Source of the DNA: Periconia sp. R9002
Lineage: Eukaryota > Ascomycota > Dothideomycetes > Pleosporales > Periconiaceae
DNA length: 64,000 nt
Assembly: GCA_023627715.1 (NCBI GenBank)
Contig: JAMAHW010000028.1
Span: forward strand, 310,001-374,000
Direction of reading: 5' to 3'
The position numbers were made by a program, and so were the translations under genes. Below are positions 1 to 11,893 of this stretch, piece by piece (within the stretch, counting starts at the first letter, position 1; every line of letters begins with the position of its first letter). The notes below the pieces were generated by a model. The model did no database searches, was not told where the DNA came from, and was given only the letters and a program-made list of their open reading frames with translations.

Positions 1-357
1 CTCTTCGGAGGACTCCGAGGTGAAGTTGCCAGCGCCGCCACGGCCAATGTGGTAGACGGGAGCGGCGTGCTCGCGGAGACGCTCCTGCTGGGCGAGCTCC
101 TCGTCGAAGCTGAACATGGCGCGCTCCTTCTCGCGGTGCACGTTACCGGCGCCGCCACGGCCGCTGGTGAAGAGAGCGTTGGAGGGCGGCGGGGTCAGCT
201 GGATACGCGAGGCGGGTCCCGAGGCGGTTGGCCCGGCGGTGATGGCAGAGTGCGAGATGCGTGTGCGGTTGCCTGCGCCGCCGCGGCCGTAGTAGACGGT
301 TGTGCTGGCTTGAGGGACGGAGGGGTGGGGCTCGGTGATGTGGTAGGAGACGGACAT
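1..357 (-). CDS. DUF3602 (PAR32-like) protein, 3' end cut by window edge
   Basis: Reading the minus strand from the ATG at 357 gives 119 codons with no stop, so the C-terminus lies outside the window. The defining feature is three copies of the glycine-rich heptamer GRGGAGN, each following an aromatic, Ser or His/Ile context, separated by 30-45 residues of Ser/Pro/charged sequence. This spaced GRGGAGN pattern is the hallmark of the fungal DUF3602 family, which includes yeast Par32, a rapamycin-responsive phosphoprotein that affects ammonium-transporter activity. No membrane segment or signal peptide is seen, so a cytosolic or disordered protein is likely. The upstream DNA holds STRE-like motifs. 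Family assignment is firm; the role in this organism is inference. Confidence 0.85.
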   Translation of the reverse strand, partial: MSVSYHITEPHPSVPQASTTVYYGRGGAGNRTRISHSAITAGPTASGPASRIQLTPPPSNALFTSGRGGAGNVHREKERAMFSFDEELAQQERLREHAAPVYHIGRGGAGNFTSESSEE

Positions 358-2915
358 TTTGTTGGTTTGGAGGGTGTGTGTTTAGATTTGGAGGTGTAGT
401 GGTGTTGAGGTGGTCCCCTTTGATTCCTTATGCTCTTTCACTTGATGGTGGTGGTGGTGGAGGCGTGGTGTAGTCTTGGGTGACTAACTTGGACGGTGAT
501 AGCTTCAGTTGATTGATTGTTTGCTCGATTGCTTGGTAAAAGAGCTACTTGTAGAGGATGATTGAGATGAGTGTTGTAACAAAGTAAAAGAAGGCGTATG
601 GAAGCTGGGGTTAGGGGGCTCTTATAGTTGTGGTGGAGCTTGGGGGAGCAGAGCAAAAAAACAAGACTAGACTAATGGAAAAGCTGCATCAGGAACCACA
701 ACACACCAGACGACGACGAGGCAGGGCCATGCCATGACAGGCAAGCACAGCACACATGACACAAGCGACGTAATGACCAAGAGGCTCGAGAATTTTGAGC
801 CGGGCCCAAACAGGGCGAATGGACGGGGGGCGCGAGGGCGTGTGCGTTGCGAGACTTTGCAGTTAACGGCAGTCAAACGATCACACGTCCAGCAGAGTAA
901 ACGTAAAAAAAAACCAGTAGGTAGAGAGTGGAATAAGCGGAGCTGGGGTGTAAGAGACTTTCAGGTACGGCTCCACGAGGCTTGGCGATTGGCTAGCTAT
1001 TGCCCTCGACCACCTGACATGCCCACCGCGTCTGATTGGCGAAGGCCGCGTTTTATGGGGGTAACAGAAACTATCAAAGCCGACGTTGCGGCAAAATTTT
1101 CCCATCTCCTGTCATGTCGGTCTGGGTTGATGCCATCCATCCATGATGCATCGCACTGCAACGTGGCCCTGTGCCTGCCTCAATTCCGTTGCAACTTAGG
1201 TAATGTAAAATGCCTAGGTGCCATGGTGCTCAACCCAGCCTGTTTGACGCCATCTGATGCAATAATATGTATGCAACACTCATTACCGCCGTTTCTCCTC
1301 ATCGTCCGTCTCCCAAAATAACCATCATCTGGAACCGGCGTAGCCAGAAGAGTGGAGTAGTCAGCGAGTACCACTGTAGAAAATTTTCTTGTGGAGAAGA
1401 GCTTTCGACTGTTCGCTGGTTCCCGCTGCTCCCGTGGTTCCCGTCCTTCACGCCCTTGACGCTTGCCTCGCCTTGCCCAGTTTTCTTTGCAGAGGCGAGA
1501 GAAAAAAGAAGAAAAAAAAAAAAAAAAAAAAGGCCTGGTTACTGGGTGAACCGTTTGAAATCTTTTCTTCGTCACTCTGAGCAACTAACTTTGTAACGAA
1601 CAAACACGTACATGGCAATGCACACCGTACACATTGATACACCTACCTACCCATATCCCCATACTTTGCAAGTACATGTATGACGCACTTTGTCGTAAGA
1701 AATCGCTGCAGGAACACACAAACCTGCGGCAAGTTCCTACTGTACATAAGTTACACAGCCCAGTCTGGTCGGTCAGTCATTCATCGATCGAAGATGGATG
1801 AGAAGAAAAAGTCGTCACATCACGCTGTGTTGTTGATTTCTCGATTGTCATTGCCATCGTCATCGCCAGAGCCGCCGCCACAGAAAAGAAGGAGGCTCAC
1901 CAATCTTCTTCCTTCTCTTCTTTCTTCCTCGCTCGCTCGCTCAAGCCCGTTCGCTAGCGAGCGCGTGCACGCAATACCAATGGGGCGGCGGTGCCGGCAA
2001 GTTTAATAATGTGGCGCACCCTCAGTCACCTGCCCACGCACGGTTGGGTGCTACGCCCCCGCCGACTCGAGTTGCAAAATCTCACGATCCTTGGCAATGA
2101 CTACTCTTGACGGCGTAGTTAGGTCATGGTCCGTCCCTCGCCCCAGCTGTAACAGTCATGAAGCGACCCAGTCTTCTTGTTGGGGAAATTGGTGCCGACG
2201 AGTCATACATGGTCATGAGCTTTCTACCTAACTGATGCCTCCTTGATTCACCACCGCAATATTTCACAAAGTTCAATCCTGCACTCTGCCCATCTCTTCC
2301 AGCCAACCCGGGTATCCCACGCAAAGAAACAAAGGTAAATTTGGGCAAACGTAGACCCGGAAATGAATAAGAGAAAAGACGCCATCCATGCATCACGATG
2401 CTCATTCCGCTGACCGATGCCATCGCCTTCTCGCTCCACGCCTCGTGTCGTCGCCAAATGATGCCATGACCCAGCGGCATGCGTCAACTAAGTTATGTGG
2501 TAATGGAAACAAAGGTGCAGCTATGAAAATGGGGCGGACCAAGCGTGCGTGCATTGCCGTGCCTGCGCCCAAGGGGACCACGGAAATGCGGGGAAATAGA
2601 CCAACTCTCTTAGCCCTCCCGCCAGGGGACTGGGGCCATGGCATCAGCATGAATGGCCGAGGTCAAAGGCGCCGGTGTGACAAACGCATACTCTCGTAGA
2701 TCATCTGGGGTAGTTGGCTGGCTTCGCTCCCCTGGGTGCACGCCTCCACAAACGCAAGCAGCTGGCGGGATGCGTCATGTTCGGTACCGCCAGTCCCATT
2801 TTCATGACTAACAGACTGCACTCGCACCGTTTCCCCAACCACGCAACCTTGCATCTCCTCTGCGGATATGGTCGACTGCGGGGAACAAGCACCCAACCAT
2901 CGAATCCTCGCGCTT
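358..2915. other. Gene-free stretch between DUF3602 and Arp1
   Basis: No supported gene is seen. The part next to 357 is the promoter side of the DUF3602 gene, and the part next to 2916 is the 3' side of Arp1. A run of 20 A lies at 1512-1531. The remaining open frames are short, overlap on both strands and show no recognisable motif. Confidence 0.5.
415..617 (-). promoter_or_regulatory. Upstream region of the DUF3602 gene with STRE-like motifs
   Basis: CCCCT at 415-419 and AGGGG at 613-617 match the five-base stress response element core bound by Msn2/4-type zinc-finger factors. They lie about 60 and 260 bp upstream of the minus-strand ATG at 357. Five-base motifs occur by chance often, so this is suggestive only. 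Confidence 0.25.
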
Positions 2916-4258
2916 CTATGCGAATTTGGTGTGAATAATGTCCGGGTTCTCCTGCCACTCGTCCTTCTCAACCCACATCTACAAACTCTGTTAGCCAACT
3001 TCCCTTTCCACCCAACTGCAGCAGACTCTTCCATTCTACTCACCTTCTTGAATGTGCTCAAACCTGCTAGAATGCTGCCGCCGGTCCATGTAGTGTAGAT
3101 ACGTTCCGGAGGTGCAAGGATCTTGATTCGCATGTCCTTGACCGCCAGCCGTTGCACCTCGTGAAGCAGCCGATTTCCAAATCCCTTGGTCAGCGTAGAG
3201 CCGCCCGAGAGCACAATGTTGCCATAGAGTGCTTTCCGTAGGTCCATGTCGGTTCGGTGAATGGCTTCGACCACAATCTGGTGCACTCCCGGGTATTCGA
3301 GTCCGATGATCTCAGGATTGAACAAAATTTCCGGCGCTCGGAATCGTTCCGCACCAATCTAGTACGCCATGGTCAGCAGGTGTGTGCGTGTAATGTAGTG
3401 TGCGCCCCTTACCTTCAGTTTCTGTCCGTCTGGCAAAGTATACTCGACACTTTTGCCTTCGGACCGCGCGGCTCCAGACCACTCCTTCTCTTCCTTGGCT
3501 GGATCCAACGCGACGTAGCCTGTCGCCTCTTTAATAGCCTTGACGGTCTCTTTTTCCGCGCTTGTGTGAAAAACACGCCCACTTTTTCTGAGCAGCTGTT
3601 GCAGATGCTCTGTCACGTCCCTTCCTGCTACATCTATCCGCCTGATACTATTGGGTATTGCAAATCCTTGAAACACGGGTACGGCGTGCGATACTCCGTC
3701 ACCAGAGTCTAAAACAAGACCGGTTGTTTTTCCCGAGGCGTACAACGAGAGGACGGCTTGCACCGAAGTGTAAAGAGCGGGCACGTTGAAGGTTTCGAAA
3801 AGGATTTGTGCGGCTGTATCGCGATTTTCTCGGGGGTTTAATGGGGGCTCAGTGAGGAGAACCGGGTGCTGTTACGCGAAAATTAAAAAAAGACAGTTAG
3901 CAACTGTTCTCCAACAGAGTGTCTGCAGTTGCAGTATGGTCGCAACACTCACATCTTCGCTGACTGTTTTCAGCTCTTCCGTGTATACATATTGCCATAT
4001 CCGCTCCATGTCGTCCCAATCTGTGACAATGCCGTGCTCCAGCGGATAGTTGATCTTGAACAACCCCCTAAATTGCTGTGCTTGTGGCCCAATAAACACG
4101 TCCCCCTCGAGCGCGCCTGCCATTGTCCGCACATGTTTCGGTCGACCAACAAACGAGGGAAAGAAGCATTTGGGAAGGTCTTGACCGGCGAAACCAGCTC
4201 GAATCGTGCCGCTGCCGTTGTCGAGCACAATCGGTGCGTTGTGCAGTCTGGAGCCCAT
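2916..4258 (-). CDS. ARP1: Actin-related protein Arp1 (centractin), dynactin subunit
   Basis: Four exons on the minus strand: 4258-3953, 3868-3413, 3358-3044 and 2978-2916, joined by introns of 84, 54 and 65 nt, all GT-AG and all between codons. The product is 379 aa, close to the usual Arp1 length of about 376-380. The N-terminus carries the actin-fold phosphate loop [13 protein letters not shown]. Later blocks include [41 protein letters not shown] and [15 protein letters not shown], and the C-terminus ends NPDIIHTKF plus Ala. These are centractin-type rather than conventional-actin residues. Arp1 forms the short filament of dynactin, the dynein cofactor for nuclear and vesicle transport; the Neurospora equivalent is ro-4. 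Its ATG is 613 bp from that of the divergent TDP2-like gene. Confidence 0.95.
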
Positions 4259-4871
4259 GGTGAAGGATGTGACGAGGGGTCAAGGCCGAAATTCGGTATC
4301 GCACCTCTGTGGAAGTTTTAGATGTGCGGGAGGGCGATGGATATATGCGTTGACGGCAGGAGTGAGAGCTACGCTTTTGCAGCAATGGATGGTAGTCGCG
4401 ATGGTGGAGCTTCCAGATGGAGTCGCGAAATGTCGAAGTCGGCGGAAATTACGCAAGGGTCCCCGGCTCGCTATCACGTGCCGTAACGTTCACCCGCATC
4501 AACATTTGTATGCCGCAACACTTGAACCCATTGACAGCAGGCATTGGACTTCTGGCTCGCTGATGATGTGCAGCTTCTCAAGATCAAATCGCAACGCCTC
4601 GTATATCATGTTCAATCAGGCAGGCACTTCAGATACGAAGGGCCTCGGCTGTTAATGTCATCAAATGCTCACCCCGCGTTACATAACACATCCCGCCATC
4701 CTGACATCTATCCTGACAACTATGAAGAAGCTCACCAACGTAATTCAAAAGCCTCTTCAATATCTTCGCAAGCTGCAGATACAACGTCCTACTCTTCTAG
4801 TACCGTGACTACATACGCATAGCTTTAGCAGCACCACTCTACATATCAGTCAGCACAGAACCACCGTCAAC
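4259..4871. promoter_or_regulatory. Shared divergent intergenic region of Arp1 and the TDP2-like gene
   Basis: This 613-bp stretch separates two divergently transcribed start codons, so both promoters should lie here. I see no obvious TATA box or clear binding-site array. Confidence 0.5.
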
Positions 4872-5987
4872 ATGAGCGCCACCAGCTCGACACCTAAACA
4901 CATCCTTGAAGCTCTCCAAAAAGCTCTGACGTCCGGACCGGCACACAAGCTCGACGATGGATTCTACAAACCGCGGCCGCAAAACCACTGGGTTCACAAC
5001 GGGGCCGCGTGGGTATCGTCAGCCTTATCCGTCCAGCATTCATCGCTCTCAAAAGTAAAAACACCCATAGACCCCAGATCTCTCTGCCTCTTCTCCTGGA
5101 ACATCGACATGCTGCAAGGCAACGCCGAACCCCGCATGGCTCGCGCCATCGATCACCTCCACACTCTCGTAACCTCAACTCCTCCATCCACACCCATAGT
5201 CATTTTCCTCCAAGAAATGCTACTCTCGGATATCACGCAACTCCAATCAACCCCTTGGATCCAACAAGTGTTTTCCATGACGGAGCTCGATGACCAATTG
5301 AATTGGCAATCGTCCATGTACGGCACCACCACCCTCGTGGACCGCAGACTACAGATCGCGAGCGTATTCCGTGTCCCGTTCATCTCGAAGTTCGAGCGTG
5401 ACGGCTTGTTCGTAGACATCAAAGTCACGACTCGCGACACTTCAAAAGCGGGAGAAGGGGCGGTTCTTAGACTCTGCAACGCGCACCTGGAATCCCTCGT
5501 CGCCGACCCACCAGTGCGACCCCTCCAACTCGCCTCTGCAGCGACCTACCTGCACGCACCCTCCCCTCCAACTATCGCAGCCGCCATACTAGCCGGCGAC
5601 CTCAACGCCATCGAGCCCTTTGACCGCACCATCCACACCACCCACGACCTTCACGACCTGTACCTCTCGCTCGGTGGCCAAGAAGACAGCGACGACGGCT
5701 ACACGTGGGGCTACCAGGTCCCGGAGCCCGTGCGCCAGAAGTTCGGATGCAGTCGCATGGACAAGATTTTGTTCAGAGGGGATGTGAGGGGTGTGGCGTT
5801 TGAGCGGTTTGGAGCTGGTGTTGTGGTGGAGGGACGCGAGGGTGAGGAGATGAGAGCTAGAGGGGACGATGTGTGGGTCACGGATCATTATGGGGTTAGG
5901 GGAGATTTTGAAATGATGGAGCCGTGGGAATTGTGTGGTAATGGAAAGGGTGTGGAGGAGGAAGCGTTGAAGTCGAAGTTGACGTGA
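4872..5987 (+). CDS. TDP2-like endonuclease/exonuclease/phosphatase family protein
   Basis: Intronless, 371 aa; the ATG has good context (caacATGa). The five signatures of the Mg2+-dependent EEP superfamily appear in order: SWNID (residues 75-79), LQE with Glu115, NAHLES (203-208), GDLNA (242-246) and TDH (337-339), plus RMDKIL at 295-300. The combination of SWN, LQE, HLES and GDLN is typical of the tyrosyl-DNA phosphodiesterase 2 branch, which removes 5'-tyrosyl adducts left by trapped topoisomerase II. No signal peptide or membrane segment is seen. About 70 extra N-terminal residues precede the catalytic domain and do not resemble a ubiquitin-associated domain. Fold and catalysis are well supported; DNA-adduct specificity is inferred from motif similarity, and another EEP phosphodiesterase role remains possible. 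Confidence 0.85.
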   Translation: MSATSSTPKHILEALQKALTSGPAHKLDDGFYKPRPQNHWVHNGAAWVSSALSVQHSSLSKVKTPIDPRSLCLFSWNIDMLQGNAEPRMARAIDHLHTLVTSTPPSTPIVIFLQEMLLSDITQLQSTPWIQQVFSMTELDDQLNWQSSMYGTTTLVDRRLQIASVFRVPFISKFERDGLFVDIKVTTRDTSKAGEGAVLRLCNAHLESLVADPPVRPLQLASAATYLHAPSPPTIAAAILAGDLNAIEPFDRTIHTTHDLHDLYLSLGGQEDSDDGYTWGYQVPEPVRQKFGCSRMDKILFRGDVRGVAFERFGAGVVVEGREGEEMRARGDDVWVTDHYGVRGDFEMMEPWELCGNGKGVEEEALKSKLT

Positions 5988-6160
5988 ATCAGGGAGGGGA
6001 TATTGGTAATTTTTCATCATATTTATTCTCGGATAAAATTAATTCTATACTATCCTGGGTATCTAAGTATCTATCTCCCTTTGCGCCAGTTACCTGCCCG
6101 CTCCTCACACAAAACGGGGAGAAAAGACAATGACGTCTGAAGCCCACTGAATACCACACA

Positions 6161-6195
<35 letters not shown>

Positions 6196-8383
6196 ACAAA
6201 CGAACAACCTAGACAGCATACCACTACCCCATAATGACGGCGATTGATACTCATTGGCATACTCAGGGTTAGCAAGTAATAAGCCTTACCCTTTATATTG
6301 AATACCTCATTCTTTGTCGGATCCACCGCAATACAAGCTCCCTATAACATCTTGGACTCCTGAAGAACACAAATTGACAAAGAAATCCGCCAGTGCGAAC
6401 AACACTAAGACTGTATTTACCAACTACACACAATGAGGTCAAATGTCAGGAAAGATGATCCTTACGATGAGAGTCAGAGTACCAGGAAACGAGGTAAGCA
6501 TGATAGCGTGAAGGGAGTATAACATCATGTTGTAGGAATATAGATAGATACATACAGCTGTGGAAAGAGATGGAGTTGGGTTCGGAAGATGCTGAGAATT
6601 GCTGCCATGAAAACTATCTCTATGGCGACGTTAGAATTGTGTGGGTTTTCAGCTTAGGTATGGAATCACTTGTAGTGTAAGCGATATTGATGTATTCGTT
6701 ATATTTTCCTGTATGTATCTCGCGTTTGCGAAAGAGAATGGACAAAGACTATTTTTTTCCCACACGTTTACCAATCCTTCCCCAGAGCGTGGGATAGGAC
6801 ACTTCAATTTCGTACACCGGCGTTGGAAGGAAATTGTATTAGGTATAGTAAGAGGAGAACGTGATCGTTCGCCAGTTAAGAATATTCAATGTTCTCGTCC
6901 TCCCGTCCCACCCATTCCCCCACAAAGATAAACATTAGACATCCCCCCCCCTCCCCCAGGTAAAAAACCTAATCAGTCGAGTGCTTTCAATGCGTGAATA
7001 CTTAGCAAACACCTCCCCTGCACCCATGTGCCTCATTGATCCGCATCCTCTAGAAAGAAAATAAGGCAGAGTACGACTCATCAGGATTCTCATATAGGAA
7101 TTGCATTCGACACAGCGTTCCCCGTATCGACCGGAAGCGCCAGGACCCTGTGTGCGCGACATCAGCCAGTCATCCATTTTACGGAGAAGCGAGGCTACAT
7201 CTCTGGATTCGGAAGGACAGACATACTTTTTCCCGGCGTCCGTGGCACAGCAGCAGCACAGCAGGCTTGTTGGCCAGCACACAATCTAGCATGCGCAGGC
7301 AAGTCAGTAATCGGCGATCTCTCGCATGTGTGTGGTCGTTGGTTTGATAGGCCGTGCACCACCGAACAAGAATGTAGGAGCAAAATGATGAGAAAGAATG
7401 AGCATTATGTAGGGCTGGATTGACGTACCGCCATGCCAACCGTGATGACGAAGCCTAATGTTGGGCCAACTACTTTGCAACGGCAGGGGTTTTGATCACT
7501 ATTTTCCAAGGGTTGTCAGCAGAAATTTACTCATTCTAGGGATGTAACAAAGAAAGGGATGGGTGTGGCTCCGTACGTTCCGCATTGGAAGCAAATGGGG
7601 ATTGGGAGGCAGTCCATTCTTGTATGTATCTTCTAGGACCCAGGGATGGAGGATGGAGGGGGTGTCGAAAATGATGCAGTATACAATGATAGCGAATTTT
7701 GCAATCTTAATTTAAGAGGAATTGAAGGCCCAGGGTTTTGTCGATCGTAGGAAAGGGATTTGTAGTGAGGCTGAGGGTTGTACATATATAGTTACGATAG
7801 GCTACGTCACAGGTGCCAAGCTGAACGCTAGTTGGTTGGAGTTTGTTTTCGTGAAAGTAAATGTGCGTTCGCGCTCATCCGACAACCTTACCGGTTTTCT
7901 GTAGACCAAGTACCTACCTTTGTAGGTTGTCAAGAATATCTTGGTTAGTATTTAATATTGAAAAATGCAGATTGTATAGTAGGTCCGACCAATCAATTGC
8001 GAGGAAGAGAACACTTTTGATGAATAAAAAAACGGCTGTGGTCATTTCGGGAAAGAAATACGGCAGAACTTGCCTACTTATTCCTTTGCTAGGCTAATGA
8101 ATTTCTAGGTCTGGCTTAGATCAAACGAACCGCGGCCGACATTACTGTGTGCGATAAAGTTGAACTTATGCCAGACGCGATTGCCTGCTGCTAATTTCCC
8201 TTGACACGCTACTTTTCAGATTCCTTCATGTAGGTAATCACAACATTTGAATTTTCCAAAATACATTGAAGTTCTGCATCAATTGATGCTTGCTGTAAAT
8301 GCGCCAAATTTTTTTCGTGCCTGGAGATGCCCTACATGAATATTGTACAGATAATTTTACAGAGATGATCCCAGCCTTGTGGA
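5988..8383. other. Gene-free stretch with a CA microsatellite
   Basis: No supported gene. It holds the 3' flank of the TDP2-like gene, a (AC)16 repeat and T/C-rich tracts near 6940-6960. Open frames are short and unrecognised. Confidence 0.5.
6162..6193. repeat. (AC)n microsatellite
   Basis: Sixteen uninterrupted AC units lie about 175 bp downstream of the TDP2-like stop codon. Confidence 0.95.
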
Positions 8384-9546
8384 TCATGATCCAACCAACC
8401 TCAGCACAAACTCGTACACCCCCAAAGTGATCACAGATGACGGAATAGCTCGCACGATGTGCGGTATCAGGCCTCCATACAGGCCTGCCAAACCTTCTTG
8501 TCTACTGATTGATTTGAAACATTGCAGGAGACCAACGTACCTCGGAATCCCATTCTCTTTCGGCGCCTGTCGTAGTCTTGTCCTCACTACCTGAAAACAT
8601 ATTAGTGGAGATAGTCAATCAAAGGAGCTAATCATACCTCATGAGGGTAGGTGACCAAAACCGCAGCCAGCTTCGCTGATCCCGCAGCTCCACTAGTACT
8701 AATCCAATATCTGACTTCATCCCAGGTTGTAGTACTACGCATATTAATTCCTCCTAGAGCTCCACTATATAACACTTTGAGTCTTTCATATAGAACGAGA
8801 TGCAACGCCGTCTCGACTGTGCCCAGGTAACTCGCACTTAAGCCCCGATACAGTCCTCTGATACCCTCTTGTCGCACAACCTGTTGAACACAGTCAAAGC
8901 TATTCTTATACCGTCGAGCCGTAACGCCGCTAGCTTCTATCCACGATTTATCGAGCTGCAGCCTTGTTTTGATGAGCCAAATAGGATTAGTCGCAGTGGC
9001 AGTCGCAATACCCGCTGCAATAGCAGCTTGCGCATGAACTATTGTTGCATCCTCCCCACAATTAAGCATATATGCTCCGAGCCGTTTGCAGTTGCCATAC
9101 ACGTAAAACTTGATTGCGGTAGCAGGAACGACGCCCGCTAGACTTGGCCCAAGGCCGCGAAAGAAGCCACGCCAGCCTTCAGTATGATGAATTGAATTGA
9201 TGATTTGGACAGTCTCGCGAAGGTGGCGTAACGGGGCACCGAGGACATGAGTGGGTACGGGCTTAAACAGGGGGTAGACTGCTTGGACGGGACGAGAGAG
9301 GGGGTAGTAATCGGATTGGAGTCGCGTTCGCAAAACATCTAGTGGAGACGTTAGAATAGCAGTGGCCAAACCTCCGCTCCTACAGAGTAAAGATTAGTGC
9401 TTTGTAGCTAGTCAAAGGGGTCCGACTCACGCGCCAGCAAGTAGATGTACCCAAGACCGTATTGGACGTCGTTCAGATTTGTCAGTTCTACTACTAGGTA
9501 ACAGTGATGTAGTCTTGATGCCGTGGGGTGCTGTGTCTTCTTGCAT
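8384..9546 (-). CDS. Mitochondrial carrier, Rim2-like pyrimidine nucleotide transporter
   Basis: Three exons on the minus strand: 9546-9431, 9379-8638 and 8590-8384, with GT-AG introns of 51 and 47 nt, giving 354 aa. The three carrier signatures are visible: PLDVLRTR near residue 51, NPIWLIKTR near 170 and YPHEVVRTR near 283, each heading one of the three ~100-residue repeats. GFFRGLGPSLAGVVPATAIKFYVY is the expected link from helix to matrix loop. The NPIWLIKTRLQ and YPHEVVRTRLRQ forms are those of the Rim2/SLC25A33-36 subgroup, which imports pyrimidine nucleotides into mitochondria. The family lies in the inner membrane. The first exon is poorly conserved and its ATG is the only one in frame. 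A folate or FAD carrier is the main alternative. Confidence 0.85.
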
Positions 9547-10764
9547 TGTAGCTGTCCATTGGGGCTTAGAGAAGAGATTCTAAACCCTATCGAGTTTCGG
9601 AGCTCCAGCGCTATCTTTTCTGCAGGATGCTAAGCTTACAGAGACGGCGCGGCGCCAAGGAACAGGGTGCTCTCGCCATTTGCGCTTGTGCCAATAAAGC
9701 AAACAATAATTCTTATTGGACCATTCTTCTAACCTCAAAATATTATTAAGTACTTATGGTATCAGTCCAAGCATAAAAGGTCTATATTTTGAAGTAGTAA
9801 ACTTTAAGATTAGAGAAAAAAATATCTTAGAAAGAATAGTTCCTCAAAGCGTTGTACATAGAGTGGCACACAGGTCTTGTGCCTGCGGGATATATTGAAA
9901 CCGTGTGGGATCCAACCTTAACAACAACAAGGATCCGCAGACCACCTTCGACACAAAATGATCTCTTTAAGCACTGCTATTTAGGCTCTACAGTGAGCTC
10001 ACGTTATCATAATCTATAAGACAGTCGAGATAAGCTTGAACGCACTCTGCAATTGGGGTAAGCTTAAACGCGCTCTGCGGTTGCTAATTGGTAATTCTCC
10101 ACTCCTCAATTACAATATTTTATCCCTCGATAACTCGAAGCATCACAGATCGCAGCACAAATGACGGTATATTCTTCCTTGCTGCTCCGTTATTCAGTTC
10201 AGTGCGAAATGTTTTCATTTCATTGCAACCTTACATGCATGTGGAGAGTCGCAGCGCTTTGTGGGGCACATATGCAGCATTGCCAATGGGAGTAAGATCG
10301 GCACACTAAAGCTACACCTAAAAGTAACCTCAGGTCATCTGTTTGCTGGTTTGGGAACATCGAGATGCCTGAGCTAGCGTCTTGTCTATAAGCTAACCTT
10401 ACTTCCCGCTGAACGAGGTCATAAGCAGGTGTAAAAAAACCAACTGCGTCTCGACACATCAAAAAAGCATAAGACGTCCTCGGCCGGGACGTGCACACAT
10501 CAAGGATGAACGAAATTATAAACGAGCATACCAATGGCACCATTCTCCACTGTTTCACGGCTGTCGACGCCTGACCGCAACAATGTCTAGCCCCGACGTA
10601 CTGTGATTATAATCATAGACACCAATTAGATCTGGCATGTACGGTTGCTAAATGCTATAAGACATGCAACCGTCCTTCGTGTATTGAAATCAACTTGCTC
10701 GCGGCAAACTCATCATTTGATTATCTTCGTGTAGCTTTGCGCCTCTGTCCGAGTCCACTTCACC
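9547..10764. other. Gene-free AT-rich stretch with a short tandem repeat
   Basis: No supported gene. A 28-bp imperfect direct repeat lies at 10031-10085. The distal end is the promoter side of the Asp-box hydrolase, with TATAAG at about 10656. Confidence 0.5.
10031..10085. repeat. Two-copy imperfect tandem repeat, 28-bp period
   Basis: TAAGCTTGAACGCACTCTGC at 10031 recurs at 10059 with two substitutions in 20 nt. Confidence 0.7.
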
Positions 10765-11893
10765 ATGCGTTTTTCCACTCTTTTCTTGTCTATTTCCTTT
10801 GCTGTAGCTCAAGCCCCTATCAAATCTGGAGATCCCATTCTCTTCGGCAAATCGGGCACATACCCACGTGCCATTCACCTCGCCGATGGATCTCTTTTGG
10901 GAACTTGTAAGTACATCATTGGATATACAGCCCGCTCAGAAATGCTTGGACGTGATATCCACGATCTGAAGATGCCATTAGCTAACGCATTCGCTCGTCT
11001 CAGACACTCGTCAAGATGCCGTCAACCATACACTGGTAACCGTTCACTCGACCGATAATGGCGCAACATGGATACCTCTTGGAGAAATCACCACTGAGCC
11101 CACTACAACGCGCGATCTGGATAACCCCTATGTTCATCACATGCCCAACGGTCAGGTCCTTGCTGCTTTCCGCAACCATGACCGCGACACAAGCGGATGG
11201 ACACATTACCGCATCACTGTATGCGTCTCAGACGATCTAGGCAGGACTTGGCGGTACCTGTCCACCCCGGTGGAGATGCCAGCTGGCCCTGGAGTTTGGG
11301 AGCCCTTCATGCAGACATCTCTTGATGGCAGCACTCAACTATATTATTCTAAGGAGACGGGGCCCGGTGGCCAGGACAGCATCGTTCGCCGTACATACGA
11401 CAATGGAGCAACGTGGACAGATGAACAAGTCTTTACAGGCCAAGATACCAATGCTAGAGATGGTATGATTGGCGTAGCTCCCGTAGCTGACCGTTCGCCC
11501 ACTAAAGTCGCCATCTTCGAATCAGGTGACACGAGTAAGAATCCTATAGAGTTCTCGGTCCACGCCGTGCGTACCAACGACGACGGAGCTTCATGGGAGC
11601 CGACCCGAATCCCTGTATTTGTGCCTTCAGGATTCTCGGCCGGTGCGCCTCAAATCATCCGCGTAGGAAGCAGGCTCGTTGCTAGCTTTGGATCCAACGA
11701 GCGTGGCGGCACATGGCCGGAAGGTGCCTTGCAAGTCATGGTCAGCCATGATGGTGGTTTGACCTGGGGTGACAGAACGACTGTCAAAGACCGTCCAGCG
11801 ATGTGGTCAGGCATGATCTCTATGGACGACAACACCTTTTTTGCCCTTTACGAAAGCGCTGGAACTTGTTACGCACAGAAGATGGTGTTTTAA
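10765..11893 (+). CDS. Secreted Asp-box (BNR) beta-propeller glycoside hydrolase, sialidase/GH93-like
   Basis: Two exons, 10765-10906 and 11004-11893, flank a 97-nt GTAAGT...CAG intron. The product is 343 aa. Residues 1-16 form a signal peptide ending AVAQA. Five Asp boxes of the form SxDxGxTW are spaced 55-60 residues apart: 63-70 STDNGATW, 123-130 SDDLGRTW, 178-185, 238-245 and 295-302 SHDGGLTW. This spacing fits a six-bladed propeller as in sialidases (GH33) and exo-arabinanases (GH93). A YPR motif near residue 33 could supply the conserved arginine of the first blade. Secretion and fold are well supported. The substrate (sialic acid/KDN or arabinan) cannot be read from motifs alone; arabinan would suit the other plant-wall enzymes here. 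No clustered partner gene is adjacent. Confidence 0.85.

Noticed and set aside
1180..1596. Overlapping frames across a poly-A/poly-T run
   Set aside because: They encode long Lys or Phe homopolymers from A20 at 1512-1531 and have no other support.
6935..7439. Several 60-115-codon frames on both strands
   Set aside because: No recognisable motif, no consistent exon structure, and overlapping equally on both strands.
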